From assembly GCA_037954325.1 (NCBI GenBank), contig JBBMNZ010000034.1, positions 6,722,501-6,786,500 of the forward strand: a stretch of DNA of 64,000 nucleotides. The letters run 5' to 3'. The notes beneath the pieces are model-generated. The model was not told the origin of the DNA and did no database searches. It saw nothing but the letters and a program-made list of their open reading frames with translations. This document shows, piece after piece, positions 39,876 to 52,891 of this stretch (positions are counted from its first letter, which is position 1; each line of letters starts with the position of its first letter). Both the position numbers and the translations under genes were made by a program. The DNA comes from Fistularia commersonii (Eukaryota; Chordata; Actinopteri; Syngnathiformes; Fistulariidae).

Positions 39876-41466
39876 TGTCTTTGAATCGACACATATGTGC
39901 CCAAGCAGGACAAATCCTTGAATACACAAAGGTGTAACTGAATTGGCATTTGCAGAAATACAGTATGTGTGTGAATTATAATATCAAAATCACATGAGGG
40001 AGCACAGCTTTCCTTTGTGTGCAGGTACTTTAAGTGGTTATATGCATTTGCATGCAAAGTTGCATGCATATACATACATATATATAAATATATATATATA
40101 CACACTGAGAAATGACTCGCAAATAAAAAGTAATGTAAATGCATTTATAAATGTGTATACAGTATGTGTGAGTGTGTGCGTGTGTAGGTTCCACCAGGAG
40201 ATCAGCGGGCAGGGACATGACCTTACCAGTACAGCGAAACTCTCTGTGTGTTGAATAGTCGTAACCATGGCGAAGGCGCAGTGCAGACAGGATGTCTACA
40301 TCGGGGATTTGAAAGTCATAATGTCGCTGCTGCTTTAAGCTTCATTATGCCACGGGTTACTGTAACTTGCCAACAAACAGATAGATGACCACACTTGGAA
40401 ATAATTATGTCCCATGGTCGCAGGTGTGGGTATATTGCATTTCCATAAAAAAAAAAAAAAAGACTACTTAACATGCCTTTTGTGGAGTTTGGGGGGTAAT
40501 TGTGTAGAAAAATGAGGGAGTGTGTTCTTGATACAAATCTTCAAGGGGTAATTTACTTTGCTTACAGAATATCTGTACCCAACATCATGCAGGTGCTTAC
40601 ATAATGTATCTAATAACTGATATTTATCAGCTTTTTTTTTTACTGTCTTCTTTATTAATGTAACCCCAACATAATACATGTTTTCAGGATACTTGAGTAT
40701 GTGTTCTTCTGGAGATAAACATCGAAGTGAGAACGAATGGATGACCGGGGTGAAGTTGTAACAATATGGCGTTGTGTTTTGTCCATCTCGTCTCAGCCAC
40801 TTTATCTCTGTTTTCTATGTATCATTTTTCTCTAATACAAGTCAGCCAGACCGACCCCGCATCAGCTCTACTCTATCGTTTCCCTTTGTTCCACCACCGC
40901 GTCCATCATTCCCCTCCTCCCGTTCCTCATCGACCACCCCCTCCATCAATCACTCTCTCAATATATCATCCTTATTTTTTCCATCATTTACTATTTCCTA
41001 TCCCCTAACCCCTCTGCCACAGCCTTTTCTCTTTCTACTGCCTTACCAGAAATGACTCTGTGATTTTCCCTTCATCTCTCAAACTATCAGCTCTCCCCTT
41101 TTTCTACCTCCAAAGATTTCCTTTTTTTTTTTTTTCTCTCAACCCCGTGTGTCCGTATGCATCATCCTCAAAGCTGTTGCCACCATTCTCAGCTCCATTA
41201 TCATTTTCCATCGCTAGAATATAAACAGAGATACTATCAGCTACATTACCAGTGTCTACAAGAGGATCAGGTTCAGTAAGCCACTGTAATGTTATGGCAA
41301 GTAGTATTATCCCATTTAGACGGTGGAAACATCTCAATGACCGGCCATTCAAAATGTCCAAACACATGACTTCTCCAGGGCACCTACACATTGAGACCCT
41401 TTACGTACACTTTAGCGTATAGCTCCTGTTCTCCCACGCGTGAGCATCCGTGTCAGTGTCTACGAT

Positions 41467-41489
41467 TGTGTGTGTGTGTGTGTGTGTGT
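41467..41489. repeat. (TG)n microsatellite
   Basis: 23 bases of TG, 174 bases upstream of a long CA run in inverted orientation. Confidence 0.95.
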
Positions 41490-41660
41490 ATGAAGATCGT
41501 ACAAACTGTGGTGGAAACTGTTTAGTGCGAGGGGAATCTCAGACGCTCAACTTGATATTCACAAAAATATCAAACATTGACATGCTGTATCTCTACATAT
41601 CTCTCTATCTTTCTTTCTTTCCCTCTCTCACATACCCTCTTGCTCTCTCTGTCTCCCTCG

Positions 41661-41662
<2 letters not shown>

Positions 41663-41725
<63 letters not shown>
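41663..41725. repeat. (CA)n microsatellite
   Basis: 63 bases of pure CA. Confidence 0.98.
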
Positions 41726-41728
<3 letters not shown>

Positions 41729-43523
41729 TGCACACATACTAGCACTAGAACCTAGGAAGCCCGGCATACAGTGAAAGGATATTGAAAATGATGTTTTTCC
41801 CCTCATGTCTCTTTCATTAACAGTGTTGAAACGCCAAGAGTCTGGTCTCTTTCTCTCTGGCACACACACACACATGCATAGACATAAAAAAGCACACCGA
41901 GAGAAAGCGCCACAGTTCACTGGGGAACGTGCTTCACATGGTTTGCTTCAGCTGGATTTCTTGACAAATGCCACATTACAGCAGAGAGACGGAGAAACTT
42001 GGCGTGCAATCAAAATTCTCTCATGATTTTTGAGATTTGAAATACTTCAGTTTGTGTAGCCCTAACTTGCATCTACTTTACCCTGCTGCCCGCCCTTTCA
42101 TTATCTTTGTTATTTTTTTTTAATCTAGCTCTCACTCCAAGGACAACCACCCCCACATCCACACACATACCCACCCACGTACATCTCTTTCTCTGCCCGA
42201 TCTCTCGCCAGTGTTGTTTGTGATGACTCAGACCCGGGCAGTAGAGCAGGTCTAAGGCCCCTTTAAGCAAAGAGCCAGAGTTTGTATGCGTCGGCAGACG
42301 CGAGTTATTAGAGGTTGAGCGTATGTATCTTGTTGCTTGTCCAGCTAGTCTCACGAAGCTTCGTCCCCCTCCCCTTACAATTCAACAGTACTTTAATCCT
42401 CATCATCAATGACCCCAAACCCCTGCTTCTGACCTCTTCACACACACACATCGAGTCTAATACACAAGAGACCACACACACTGTCATGCCCTCTGTGCCC
42501 CTTTAATTAGCTCATACCAGTGTAGACTTGTATCCAGTCAAGAGATTTGAACACAAAGGCAAAGAATCTCATCTAATTTGTTGCTGTTTATGTCAACCAA
42601 CCATCACACCAGTCTTCCTCAAATGTCTCTCTAATGGTGAAATAATAATGATTTAAGCCTAGTGCCAGTAAAGTACAAAAACATGTCTCGCATGCCAGCT
42701 CCCTGAGCATGTTTGCAATTTCACATGTATACCTAGAAGCACAGATTGTCTGTATCATATTTGTAATACATTTCCTTCACTAAACATTTCTGCTAATATA
42801 TGGATGGGAGAAAGGGGGGGGCTCACAGAAAGGCAGACTGTTTGGTTCACACATGTGTGCGTGTGTGTGTGTGTGTGTATACATATACAGACACAGCAAA
42901 CAATGACAGATGGGCAAATGCTGCCAGAGTCAGATCTTAGTGGGGATGGCAAGATGATATGCTTAGTAGAGACTGATATTATACGAATTTTGCTCCACTA
43001 TTAGATGCATTCCAACTGAAACCCATTCACACATCCAGGGATCACATCCTTTCTGTCCCCAAAAATATGAGCCCCTTCACTCAGCACCAACTGAAAATTG
43101 CCGATCGTGGTGTCAAGTTCGACTTGATGCCGACGTCTAAATGATTTCTACAAGGATTCAAGTGTGATCCACTGAGCTACCAAGAGTGCCCATTATAGTA
43201 GTTGACATTTTTGCTGTAAGGGGTAATGGAAACAGTGGGAAGGTGTTGAACAAATATGTAAGGCCTTTGGCACTTTCCTCTTCATGGTCTGTATTACAGG
43301 ATACAAAGTTTTTTTTTTGTTTTTTTTTTTTAATAATGAGCATCTTATGTATCTTAAACTTTTTTCCTTCACACAGAATGTTGACGATATTATGATGAAT
43401 AGCTAGACAATGGGTTCTTTGCATCTGTTTGGAAGATTGGCAAGCAGTGTAGGTCTAAGTAGGTAGACGGATTTAAATACTGTCTATGAAAAAGTACTTA
43501 ATGTGGCCGAGTGTGAGACCAAC

Positions 43524-43684
43524 TTCATCTCCAGAATCTCCTCCAGCTGCTTGCGTCTCTCCTGCCGCAGACTGTTGAGGTGTCCGTCTCTCTCATGCAG
43601 GGACTGCTGGGTTGAAGAAAGACGCAACTTTGTGGTGTCCAGCTCCTGGCGTGTCTTCTCCAGAGCCCCCATCAACTCTTCCAG
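43524..43684 (-). CDS. erc2: erc2 exon, coiled coil with ERC2-specific residues
   Basis: The exon is 161 nt: 53 codons plus two bases. The acceptor is gcccttcaccag|CTG and the donor GATGAA|GTTGGT. It reads LEELMGALEKTRQELDTTKL, RLSSTQQSLHERDGHLNSLR and QERRKQLEEILEM. This is nearly identical to ERC2 IEELMNALEKTRQELDATKA ... RRKQLEEILEMK and equal in length. ERC1 differs (EELLMAMEKVKQELESMK, RRKHLEEVLEMK), so this exon is the best evidence for the paralogue. The split codon AA| is completed by G in the 20.2-kb exon to give Lys, after which translation continues QQALLAAISEK. Confidence 0.97.
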
Positions 43685-46600
43685 CTGGTGAAGGGCAGAC
43701 ACACGCAGGCATGAACAGCAGGAAAACCACGCAAGGTGTTAAATGTAATACTTTATATAGAATATGTTACATATGACTGATATGATAAGATGAGCCGATG
43801 TCTGGAAATGTATTTATCAGCATCCCTGTATGTATAAAGTATTTAAAAGAGCATATGGGCCTCTGAGCATATGAGTGATAGTTTATATGTTCAACTGACA
43901 CCAAGGAGCAGGTAAAATGACAGGGCATCAGGTTGACGTCGCTTCCCTTGTGCTGCAGACTGTATGCATTCTCTTTCCTCCCTCACTCTATCTCACTCTC
44001 AAGTGGGGTTTTTCTTCAGACGAGGTGAAATGTTTACTGAATCCGTCAATGACACGTCCTCCCCGCCGCACAAACATGCCCTCAAACCATGCAGTCTTGC
44101 ATGTCCAACCTGAGTTTCTGACAGGCAGGATGTGGCCACGGGGCGTCATTATCCCAGGACAGGAAGTGTGTAATTGTCTGACAAGTACAACACAATGGGA
44201 TTTACCGCTACACGTGATGGCATTTTCACTCTGATGATGGCAAGATTATTTATTACAATATGTATATTTTCATTTATCTCATTGCACATATCTAGCATTA
44301 GATGGTGAAACAAAACAAAAAAAAATGAAAAGAGTCAAAGAAGTGGAAGAAATTGAAAAAAGCAAAATTCACTCCAAGGGGTAGGACACGAAAATGGCAA
44401 TGGGCCTCATTTATGATGGGGCCAAATCGTTCACACATTTTCAAGACACTCTCAATCTCTGGTGGTTTCGTAGGTGTGCTGCACAGATGTCAGATAATGT
44501 GCTGGCAGAGCGTTCATGAATATCACATATGGAGCAGGGAGAGAAAGGTTGAAAGGAAAGCAAGTGGGAATTAAGACATTCAAAATGGTGGGAAAATGAC
44601 AACTTTAATTTTTTCCTAATAAATATATCCCTCACCTCTGCCAAACACAACTGACCAGCTAAGATCGAAAAGCTAATATGCCTGATGAAAACATTCAAAT
44701 GTCCAAAATCACAAAACATTTTTTTTTCATGGTAAAAAGAGCGGTCTGACGCACACATAATTCAATTTACAATCACCACATGTCGATCAACCCTCCTGCT
44801 CCGTACCCCTCCTGTCTCAGCCCCCATTAGCCCACCACCCAGGCTAGCCCTTACTTCACAATCACATCATTAATAAGGAATACAATGCATTTTAGTGAAA
44901 TTAGGAACCTAATCAGCTTAGTGGCGAGCCTGTGCGTGCTAATTTAGCTCAACTTCAAGGCAAAGACTCCCAGCCAGGCTAAGGCTGACTAAGACTTGCC
45001 CAAAGCCCTTTTAGATGCTAAGCTGATTGAGGGCTCAGAGGTAAGGGCCAAATCCCTCTTGTCCATTTGCATCGGTGTTGCTGGTTCAAATGCCACGGCG
45101 GGCAAGAAAAGGGAGAGAGACGGGGACCAAAATCGGGACAAAGGGAGAGAGAGAGAGAGTGTGTGGAGATAATTAGCTGAAACGACTTCAGATGGCGAAG
45201 AGGAATGAACAAGGTCTGGGATGAAGAATGGAGAGCGGGGGAATCGACAGGAGACAGTGACAGTGTGAGACTCAAAAAGCAAATGTGAAGAAAAGTGACC
45301 CAGGGTATTACCCATGCTCCATTTCAGCAGTCAGGCTGATGGAAGATTTTCAGCGCATTACACATCATGAGACTGATTACTTTAGGACGGAGGGGAGAAG
45401 AAAGAAGAAAAAAAAAAATCAAGGCAAGTACGAGGGGGGAAAATGTGAGAATGTTAGTCTGGCAAGGTGCTCTGAAACGGTGCCAGGGTCAGGTGATGTT
45501 TTAGAAGGACTTGTCTCTCTCTCTCTTTCAACTGCCCAAACGCCAAGCACACAGTGTTTCTTTTCTCCCTCGCTTCAGGCAAGAGTGGCAGCTGACTGAC
45601 AACGGTGTAACTGCTTGTTTATCACATGTTTACTGGCTGCCTCCTTATGTGGTGACATCATGTTAACTCGCAAAGTTCAGTGTGCTGAGAGCATTAATGA
45701 GGGTCTGTGTCCACAGAGTGTCTGTTCTAAGTAGAAATACAGGGCAAGGTGCCCAGAACTGCCGTGCATTCGTAGAACAGATTAAAGATGCCAGAATTAG
45801 ATTAAAAAAAAAAAACAGAAAATGTGTCTCAGTGTAGAACAGGACCCAGCCTGAGTTCTTAATATGTATATTTTCAGTTTCATATTCGCCTATTAACTGG
45901 CAGGAGGATGCTTGATCTACAACTGAACAACAATTTCAAGTCTTGGTGTCGTATTGACCCGACCGCTGTAGAAGTGCCAAATTCAACAACTCTATTTTTT
46001 GAAAACCCCAAAAAGTCCAAAAGCATGCAGTGGGTTCATTTGCGACCCTAAATTGTCCAGATGTGTGAATGAGAGCAAACCCTTGCATGTCTCTATATGT
46101 GGCCCTGTAGCCACCGGTCCAGCTGGGAGAGGCTCCGCGACCCTCGGTGCAGGATAAGCGGTCTTGATAATGCTAAAAATGTTTGAAAACCATCTATCCT
46201 GTCATTATGACAGTTTCTATCGCGGTTACTACGATAGTTCCTTTTAGGGTTATTCCCGATAAACCTCGACAATATTCTCTTCCGGACAGAAAAAAAAAAA
46301 TGGTGGAGTATCACAAGAGCTGCTGGCGACCGCTCTTTTTCGCAATAGACCTGCGTACAGCCACTTCTTACGGGAAACGACTGAAAAAAGACAGTGGTAC
46401 CGGGACATAAAAGATGTAGATATGCGCCCAAAGTAAGCATCATAGGAACAACTTGGAAAACTGGTAAAAAATAGAATCTTTGTGGTACAGACATCATGGC
46501 TGCGACTCTATTGTGTCTCAGTTCATGTCAAGTCAAGTCACTCGCTCGCTCAAAGGCACACTCGTTCAGTATTTTCTCTGCGTCTAGGGTCGGATTTGTC

Positions 46601-47676
46601 TTAGTTAACTATGTCTTTTGGTGTGGTAATATGTCATAAGTTGGGACGGGATTTACTTTATTCTTAGGCTTCACATTGGTAAATATCCACCCATGTCCAT
46701 GCGTGCAAAATGTCCCACAAACATAATTATACTTTTCTTTCGGACCTCTCAGTGGCACGAAATATTGTTTCATAAACACAGTATCCATGCTTACTATAAG
46801 CCATGCGTGTAAAGTACAGAAATTGCAAAAAGGAAGAAAACATTAGAACAATCAAGCCACAGTTAGCATTGGCTCTCACAGAATTTTCTAAACTGAATAT
46901 GACCTTATCCTGCATTCCTTCTCCATCCACCAATATCCTCTCTTCATCTTTTAGCTTCTCCTTTGTCAGCTTTTTGCCTTTGACTCTTAGTGTGTGAGTG
47001 ATGAGAGACCATATGGATGTTTGTTTGATGTAGTACAGCCACCATTCGGCCTCAAAATATTGGTTCTTGTTCTAACATGATTGATCTCATGTTACTTGTG
47101 GCACTTGTAAGTAATGCAAGGTCATTCTCATTCAAATGCAAACTCACATCGGGAGGAAACACACTCGCTCCGTTCTGTTTTTCTTTCTCACAGAAGACGC
47201 TCTCTCTCTCTCTCTCTCCCGTTCTCTCTATCTGATCCATTACAAGAAATAGATCTAACAGATGGCAGTTAGAACAGAGCACATTTTGGGACACAACTTT
47301 AAGGGCTGACAGGAGTCGTTCGAGACTGGAACAATGATGCTTGATTGCATGCTCGCCTCAAATCAAGGCAAACAAGGCACAGAGCATGATGGAACAACAG
47401 TGGGCTTGTTTGAATACAAATATAAATAAAGAAAAACATTCAAATTTTCCAGTAATATCTGTTTGAGGCCGTCAAACGATTAAAGAAATGTCTGCAGTTA
47501 CACATGGGGCCACAGGAGGGTGCAGTTAATATCATCCCCGTTTATGGTCCTATTTAGTCATCGCTGAGCCGATACCTGCATTCGGTTTGAAAACTTAGTA
47601 AGGGCGTCCCCTTGTTGGGGCACCTGAAGTGTGTTTAAACGTGTGTTTTCCACCCTTTAGCTTAAAAAAGGTCGAC
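43685..47676 (-). other. erc2: erc2 intron (4.0 kb)
   Basis: GTCGAC donor and CTTCACCAG acceptor. It contains a fragment of the teleost SINE-like repeat at 46.0-46.17 kb, short GA/CT runs near 45144-45158 and 47200-47218, and no further exon. Confidence 0.9.
46043..46172 (+). mobile_element. 3' fragment of the teleost SINE-like repeat
   Basis: CGACCCTAAATTGTCCAG, then ATGTGTGAATG, then CTGGGAGAGGCTCCGCGACC, then AGGATAAGCGGTCTTGATAA. This matches the 3' half of the same dispersed fish repeat ('taaattgtcc..gtgtgaatg ... ctgggataggctccagc..ccgcgaccct..aggataagcggt'). The 5' half is absent, as expected for a truncated copy. Confidence 0.75.
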
Positions 47677-47808
47677 CTTTCGCTGAGCCTGAACGCGGGC
47701 AGTCTCCTCCTGCGCCCAGAGCGTCTCCCTATGTGCAGAGGTGTTCATGCTCTCCCTCAACGCCTTCTCCAGCTCCCTGATCCGGTCTGATGTCTCCCAC
47801 ATGGCATC
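47677..47808 (-). CDS. erc2: erc2 exon, 44-codon coiled-coil cassette
   Basis: The exon is 132 nt, phase 0 on both sides, with acceptor cagcttcccag|GAT and donor CGAAAG|GTCGAC. It reads DAMWETSDRIRELEKALRES, then MNTSAHRETLWAQEETARVQ and AQRK. It aligns gap-free over 44 residues with the ERC1 segment DSLRKKDDRIEELEEALRES ... LAQEESARTNAEKQ. As I recall, the canonical mammalian ERC2 protein goes straight from ...QHLQ to IEELMNALEK without this segment. Here it may therefore be a cassette, and skipping it would keep the frame. The donor has C at +3 and A at +5, so it should be weak, which fits optional use. An acceptor ten bases upstream (cctgtcacag) is possible but would shift the frame. Confidence 0.88.
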
Positions 47809-49335
47809 CTGGGAAGCTGTGACAGGAAGCTGAGGGGCAAGGGGAGTTTCAAGGAGGGCAGGATATAAAGTAACGAAGAAAACCAAGAAAAACGTAATCT
47901 TTTTAGAAAATGTCATTCTATAAAGTTCAAATATTTTTTCTGGTAAAGCGATTTTTAAACAGGGAAATGTCGATCCTTTTGCAAAGAGAAAGCACTGAGA
48001 GGAAGTGACAGGCTAAGCTGAGAGAAGAGACAAGTCTTCACTAGAGTGAAGGAAAGACAGAAGGAATGAGTCATTGCTGTGACCTCCGTTGACATCCATG
48101 TGAGTATGTGAAGTGCTGTGCACGTTCGCTTGCTCAATGTGTGTGTGTGGCCCCTCTGACACCTATGCTGTGAGTGTGTGTGTATGGGGGGGGCTCTGTG
48201 AATGTCGGGTGATGGAACTGTGAAAAAAAACACTGGGTAGAAACAATAAACTCTGAGATTCTCTTTCTCCCTGTCTTTTAACTTACATTCTCTCCTTCCT
48301 AAAAGGCTAATTTGCCTTCAAGTTTAAACATTCACATGTTGCAGTGCAGCAGCGAAGAGCCCAAGAGACACTTTCATGCGAGGGTTCAATTACACTTTGG
48401 CTAAATGGTAATTGCAAAACCACTCGGACGAACTTTTGATGCTGCAAAACAGGGAGGCAAGATTCCCCAGCGGGAAGAAATAGATCAGATGCATAAAACG
48501 ACACAATAAATTATGCTTGTAAAGATATGAATTGATAATCACAATAAAATGAGAATTAATCACAGAAAAGGCTGTTGCTGCTGAATTTACTGTAAAATTG
48601 AGAGGAAACCATAAATAGCTGATACACGAGCCTGAAGATAAATTTACATTTATCAAATTCAGTGATGTCTGAAAGTGTTCTAGCCTTATTTATCATTTCA
48701 TTTATTATTGCATTTTGTGCCATGGCCCACCCAGTCTCTAAGGAAAAGCTTGACTTTGCAGATGAAAAACTGGAATAAATCACGACTAACCATAGGGCAG
48801 TGCCAGGAATAGATATATATAAATAGACTGGACTTGGGCCAGATAAAATACTCTAATATTAGTGTGTTTATTTATTTTTTTTCAAATTAAATAGTTAATA
48901 TTAAATAACCTGTCTTTTATCAAAGGATTACGTACTGATTTTGTGACTAAACAGCAGCAATGGGATTATCCCTCAGGGTGATGAAACTAGCACTGAGCCA
49001 GCCAAATCACAAGCGGAAACTTGTTGCTTGTCACGTCAGCACGACACAGCTGGAGGTGAGTGACAAACACCCGCACACGTGCACACACAAATACACACAG
49101 ACACACACACACACACACGTACACACACAGGCAGGCTGTGTGCATCAGCGGCCCAAAGCTGTAATTGGAGGTGACAGACAGGCAGTAATTCGATGCACCA
49201 GAATCAACAAGTACTGGTCTGACCTCGCCCAATAGACAGAAAAATGTGTATGCATGCACATACACATTCATACACATGCCCCCCACTGAGATGGGGCTGT
49301 GACTGCTGGGACTGACCATGAAACCTATCCAGGAA

Positions 49336-49338
<3 letters not shown>

Positions 49339-49391
<53 letters not shown>
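49339..49391. repeat. (GT)n microsatellite
   Basis: 53 bases of GT on the plus strand, so a CA repeat in the erc2 transcript. Confidence 0.98.
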
Positions 49392-49392
<1 letters not shown>

Positions 49393-50082
49393 TGTTGCGC
49401 ACATGCACAGCCTCTGTGTATCTACTTTACATATATTTTGTCAATTTTATAGGTACCAAGAGACTACTGCAAGCAAGCAAGGAAAAAAAAAACATTGAAT
49501 GGAAAAAAAAGTCAATTGCAAGAAAGGTACAGAAATACAGCAAGTGGAAGAAATGCATAGATACATTTCCTGCAGCACCAATCATCAACTTTTTCCCTTG
49601 GGAAGAATGGTTACTGGGTCAAGCCCTTTCTGGTTTTTGACAGAGAGTAATCAACAAAATAAATCACAAAGTAGTGAGAGAATGCACATTTCTTGCATCT
49701 ATGTATCTGTGATCCTCTGCTTCAGACATACACAGGGTACAAACACATGCACGCACGCACACACACTACTTACCCTCATAGCCTGAACCAGACAGACAAA
49801 TCTGTCTCTGTCTCGGTCCAAAAATGTGTGTGCAGCATCAGCCTCCGCCTCGGTTCACATTTCAATAATATCAAAAAAGTGTGGAGGGCCACACATTTCA
49901 CAGTACATTTCATATACAGATTCAGTCAAGTGTAAAGTGTGGGAAAAAAGCTCGTAGTGGATTAAAACCTCGAGATGCCTCTCTATTAACTGTCCTTAGA
50001 TTATGGTTTTGTTTTAACGCGCCTCTGTAGAGCTGGGAAGTCAAAACATTTGAGGGAAAGGAGAGTCGCCTCTGTTGCACGT

Positions 50083-50108
50083 AAAAAAAAAAAAAAAAAA
50101 AAAAAAAA
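50083..50108. repeat. poly-A tract (26 bases)
   Basis: Uninterrupted A on the plus strand, T in the erc2 transcript. No polyadenylation signal or retrocopy was recognised to its left. Confidence 0.95.
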
Positions 50109-52235
50109 CAACTAAAAGGCCCGTGTGAAGGTTTGAAGTGAGCATTTCCGATGTGTGTTTTCTCTGTGTTTGTGAAGTGCAGCGTGGCACGATGGAGACG
50201 ATGAAGCGGAGAGATGCTATCTCTCCATCCCACATAAACTCTTGCTCCTTTGGACTGCCGGGGAAGAGTGTTTGTGTTGACCTTCTGAGCATACTGTGTT
50301 CCTCACAGACACCAAGATAAATGGATAGTCGGGACAGGATAGAGAACAAGATAGTTTGAAATGTAATCTGACAGCTCAGTTTAGGTACAACGGAGGAGTA
50401 TAGGTTGTCTGTAGTATGTCTATAGAATTCTGCAGTAATGACAGATTTAATCACTGTTTTTAATATACACAAAAAGGAACCTGCACAATCGCTGTAATCC
50501 AAACATGTTTTACGCTTCACTTTCACACATTGGTTTCTACGGGGATCAACTTTGCTTAACTGTTGACTTGCCGTAAAAATGTATCACAGTCTGAGACGTA
50601 TCATTATTAGAGGAATGGAATTTGCACCACATCAATGGAATTCAAAGTGCAAGCTTTTAATCAGTCGTATCTTGCTAGGAACCTGTATCATTACTGCTCC
50701 TTTCATTCCTGCACATGATTCTCCAAAAGGACAAAAATCGCCTCCGTCGGGAAGCAGAGAAAGTCATTCCCTGACTGCAAGATTGAGCAATAAATAGATA
50801 AGCAAACATATTCTGATGATTCTTTATTCCAGGTTTTTTACTTTGTTTTTATTTTGTTTTCATACGTATCAGTCTGACCATGAATGTTTGTTACGTTTTC
50901 AAGACCCAGATAGGATGAAGATGCAACTATTTGTTGTGACATTTAGGTTTCATGCTTTATTCCGTTTTCCGAGGCTAACGGTGGTCGTGCACGGTTCTCG
51001 GCTTACAGTTTTTTAACACCACGTGAGCTGTTATTTCTGGATTGTCTTTTTGTGTTACGAAGTGCTGTATGCTTATTTCACTCAAGGGTCCTTTTCTATT
51101 TGGAAAGAACACAACACTAAAACTAAAAAGGTTCTGATAATCCTTAGTTCACGCAGTGTGTACACAGAAAAATGTGGTTGTTTCTCCAAGAGTTCTTAGA
51201 ACCGTTAAAAAAAAAAAAAAAAATACAATGATATGAAAGCATCTTCTGTGACTATAAACATGAACTTGAGCTTGAATGCATCCGTTAAATATTTTGAAAT
51301 ACATGGAATACATACCTAAAATAACACAATTCAAACACTTCTGAATTTCCATTTGTCTTTTTTTTTTTTTCTTTTATGAACTTCATCTATCTACCAGACA
51401 TCAATCACGCTACTCGCGTTTCCCTTTGCCTCTCTTTTTCATTCTGGCACTCATTTTCATGTCTCTTTTCAGGTTGTATCAATATTAATGTGCGCTACTC
51501 AGACACTGTTTAGAAGAGGAAATAGGATGTTAGATGCAGCCTGCCAGCACACACAGAAATAACAAAATAGCTTTCCCAAAAACAGACTGGGAGAGGGGCT
51601 CTGGCGATTTTGGCAGAGAGTTACAGAGAGTTGTACTCAACTTCATCGGTCATGTGGGAATAACTTGGCATGGCTGCGCACTGTGTATTAACACCTCCAC
51701 ATAACTCTGCAGGCGAGTTTACTGCGCATGCATGTGTACACACGGGAGAGCGCCGTATCGATCAACCAGCTGACACCGATGTAAACACCAAATGACATCA
51801 CAAAATGAATGAATAAATAAAATAAAGAGAGATAAATAATTAAATAAATAGCACACGAAGTTTCTAAGTCTTTTTAGTATTCCCATCTGGGCCATTACAC
51901 CATAACTGCTGGCTGGCATACTGAGCCAATTTCTTTTTGACTAAATGCTTGTCTCTTCCACTTAGGACTGCTTTTGAGATGAACCGAAGAAAGGGCGAAT
52001 GGCAAGAGGCCATGCTCCGAGGAGCAGAATTATGCACCGAATGTGTGGAGGGACACGGGGGAAAGACATAGAACAAGAGAGAGCAAGCGGGAGGGGGGGT
52101 TCATTCTGAGGTGGTCTGTGAAAAAGGAAGATGGGCTCGAAAGGTCGGGAGGAGAAGTTCAACCCGAACCCGATCTAAACTATTTAGGATGAAGAAGCCA
52201 TGAAGAGCGTAATTTACAAACACGCATATTCAAAC

Positions 52236-52329
52236 CTGTGACAAAGAATGTGGCTGTCCGTCATTCAGGCCATATTTCCTCATCTCGCCTGGCACCGTTT
52301 GCTTCTGGATGTTGGGAGACTTGATTTGC
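52236..52329 (-). CDS. erc2: erc2 exon, strongly diverged and shortened
   Basis: The candidate is a 94-nt exon between acceptor ctctttctgtctgaag|G and donor TCACAG|GTTTGA. The first base completes the AG| codon left by the 58.6-kb exon, and the 31 remaining codons end in phase 0, as the 47.8-kb exon requires. It reads QIKSPNIQKQTVPGEM then RKYGLNDGQPHSLSQ, with no stop. ERC1/2 have about 50 residues here (ERC1 begins SLTSRQVKDQNKK and ends near NLNDSSQQLQ). The matches RQIK/RQVK, QK/KK and LND anchor both ends, so I infer the same exon with the middle of the coiled coil lost or replaced. Skipping it would break the frame because 94 is not a multiple of three. Order, phase and end matches support it; low overall identity is the reason for caution. 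Confidence 0.66.
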
Positions 52330-52775
52330 CTTCAGACAGAAAGAGATGAAGAAATGAACGGCAAGAGAAACTTTTGGGAAAACCATTTGCATTAATCATC
52401 AAAGTGCTGAGTCATGATAATGTCTTAGACGGTAAATTTAAAATCCATTATATGACAATGTTGTTTGGTCTCATAATATATAGTCATGCTTCGGTATGAT
52501 TTACAGTGGCCCACTGCAGTGAATATTCTTAAACATTTCAAAACTAAAACTATAAATTTACTATATTTGCAAAGTCTTCTGACATCTAAAATATGAAAAG
52601 TCATGCAGGTGAGCAGCATTTTCAAGTCCTTGTGGTTGTTCATATTCATGTACCTAGATATATATTTATATATTCCTATACACACACAAAAACACACAAA
52701 CATACAAATTGCATATGTAAATATGAAAAGAGAGAAAAAGCCCATGAACCATATACAGTACATATTATTCTTTTC

Positions 52776-52891
<116 letters not shown>

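Larger units (their letters stand above)
20211..43523 (-). other. erc2: erc2 large intron (23.3 kb)
   Basis: GTTGGT donor and TCTCAACAG acceptor. It holds most of the simple repeats in the window, a decayed SINE-like copy at 30.1 kb, a perfect 12-bp hairpin at 27.6 kb, and a GC-richer block at 38.3-38.8 kb with a 95-codon frame. I find no ERC exon inside it, and phase continuity across it (Lys codon AA|G) argues that none is missing. Confidence 0.92.
47809..52235 (-). other. erc2: erc2 intron (4.4 kb)
   Basis: GTTTGA donor and CTTCCCAG acceptor. It contains a 53-base GT run (CA on the transcript strand) at 49339-49391, a shorter CA run at 49101-49118 and an A26 tract at 50083-50108. No further exon was recognised. 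Confidence 0.85.

Noticed and set aside
49922..50526. 103- and 161-codon overlapping minus-strand frames
   Set aside because: Both cross the A26 tract (poly-Phe) and share no plausible protein features.
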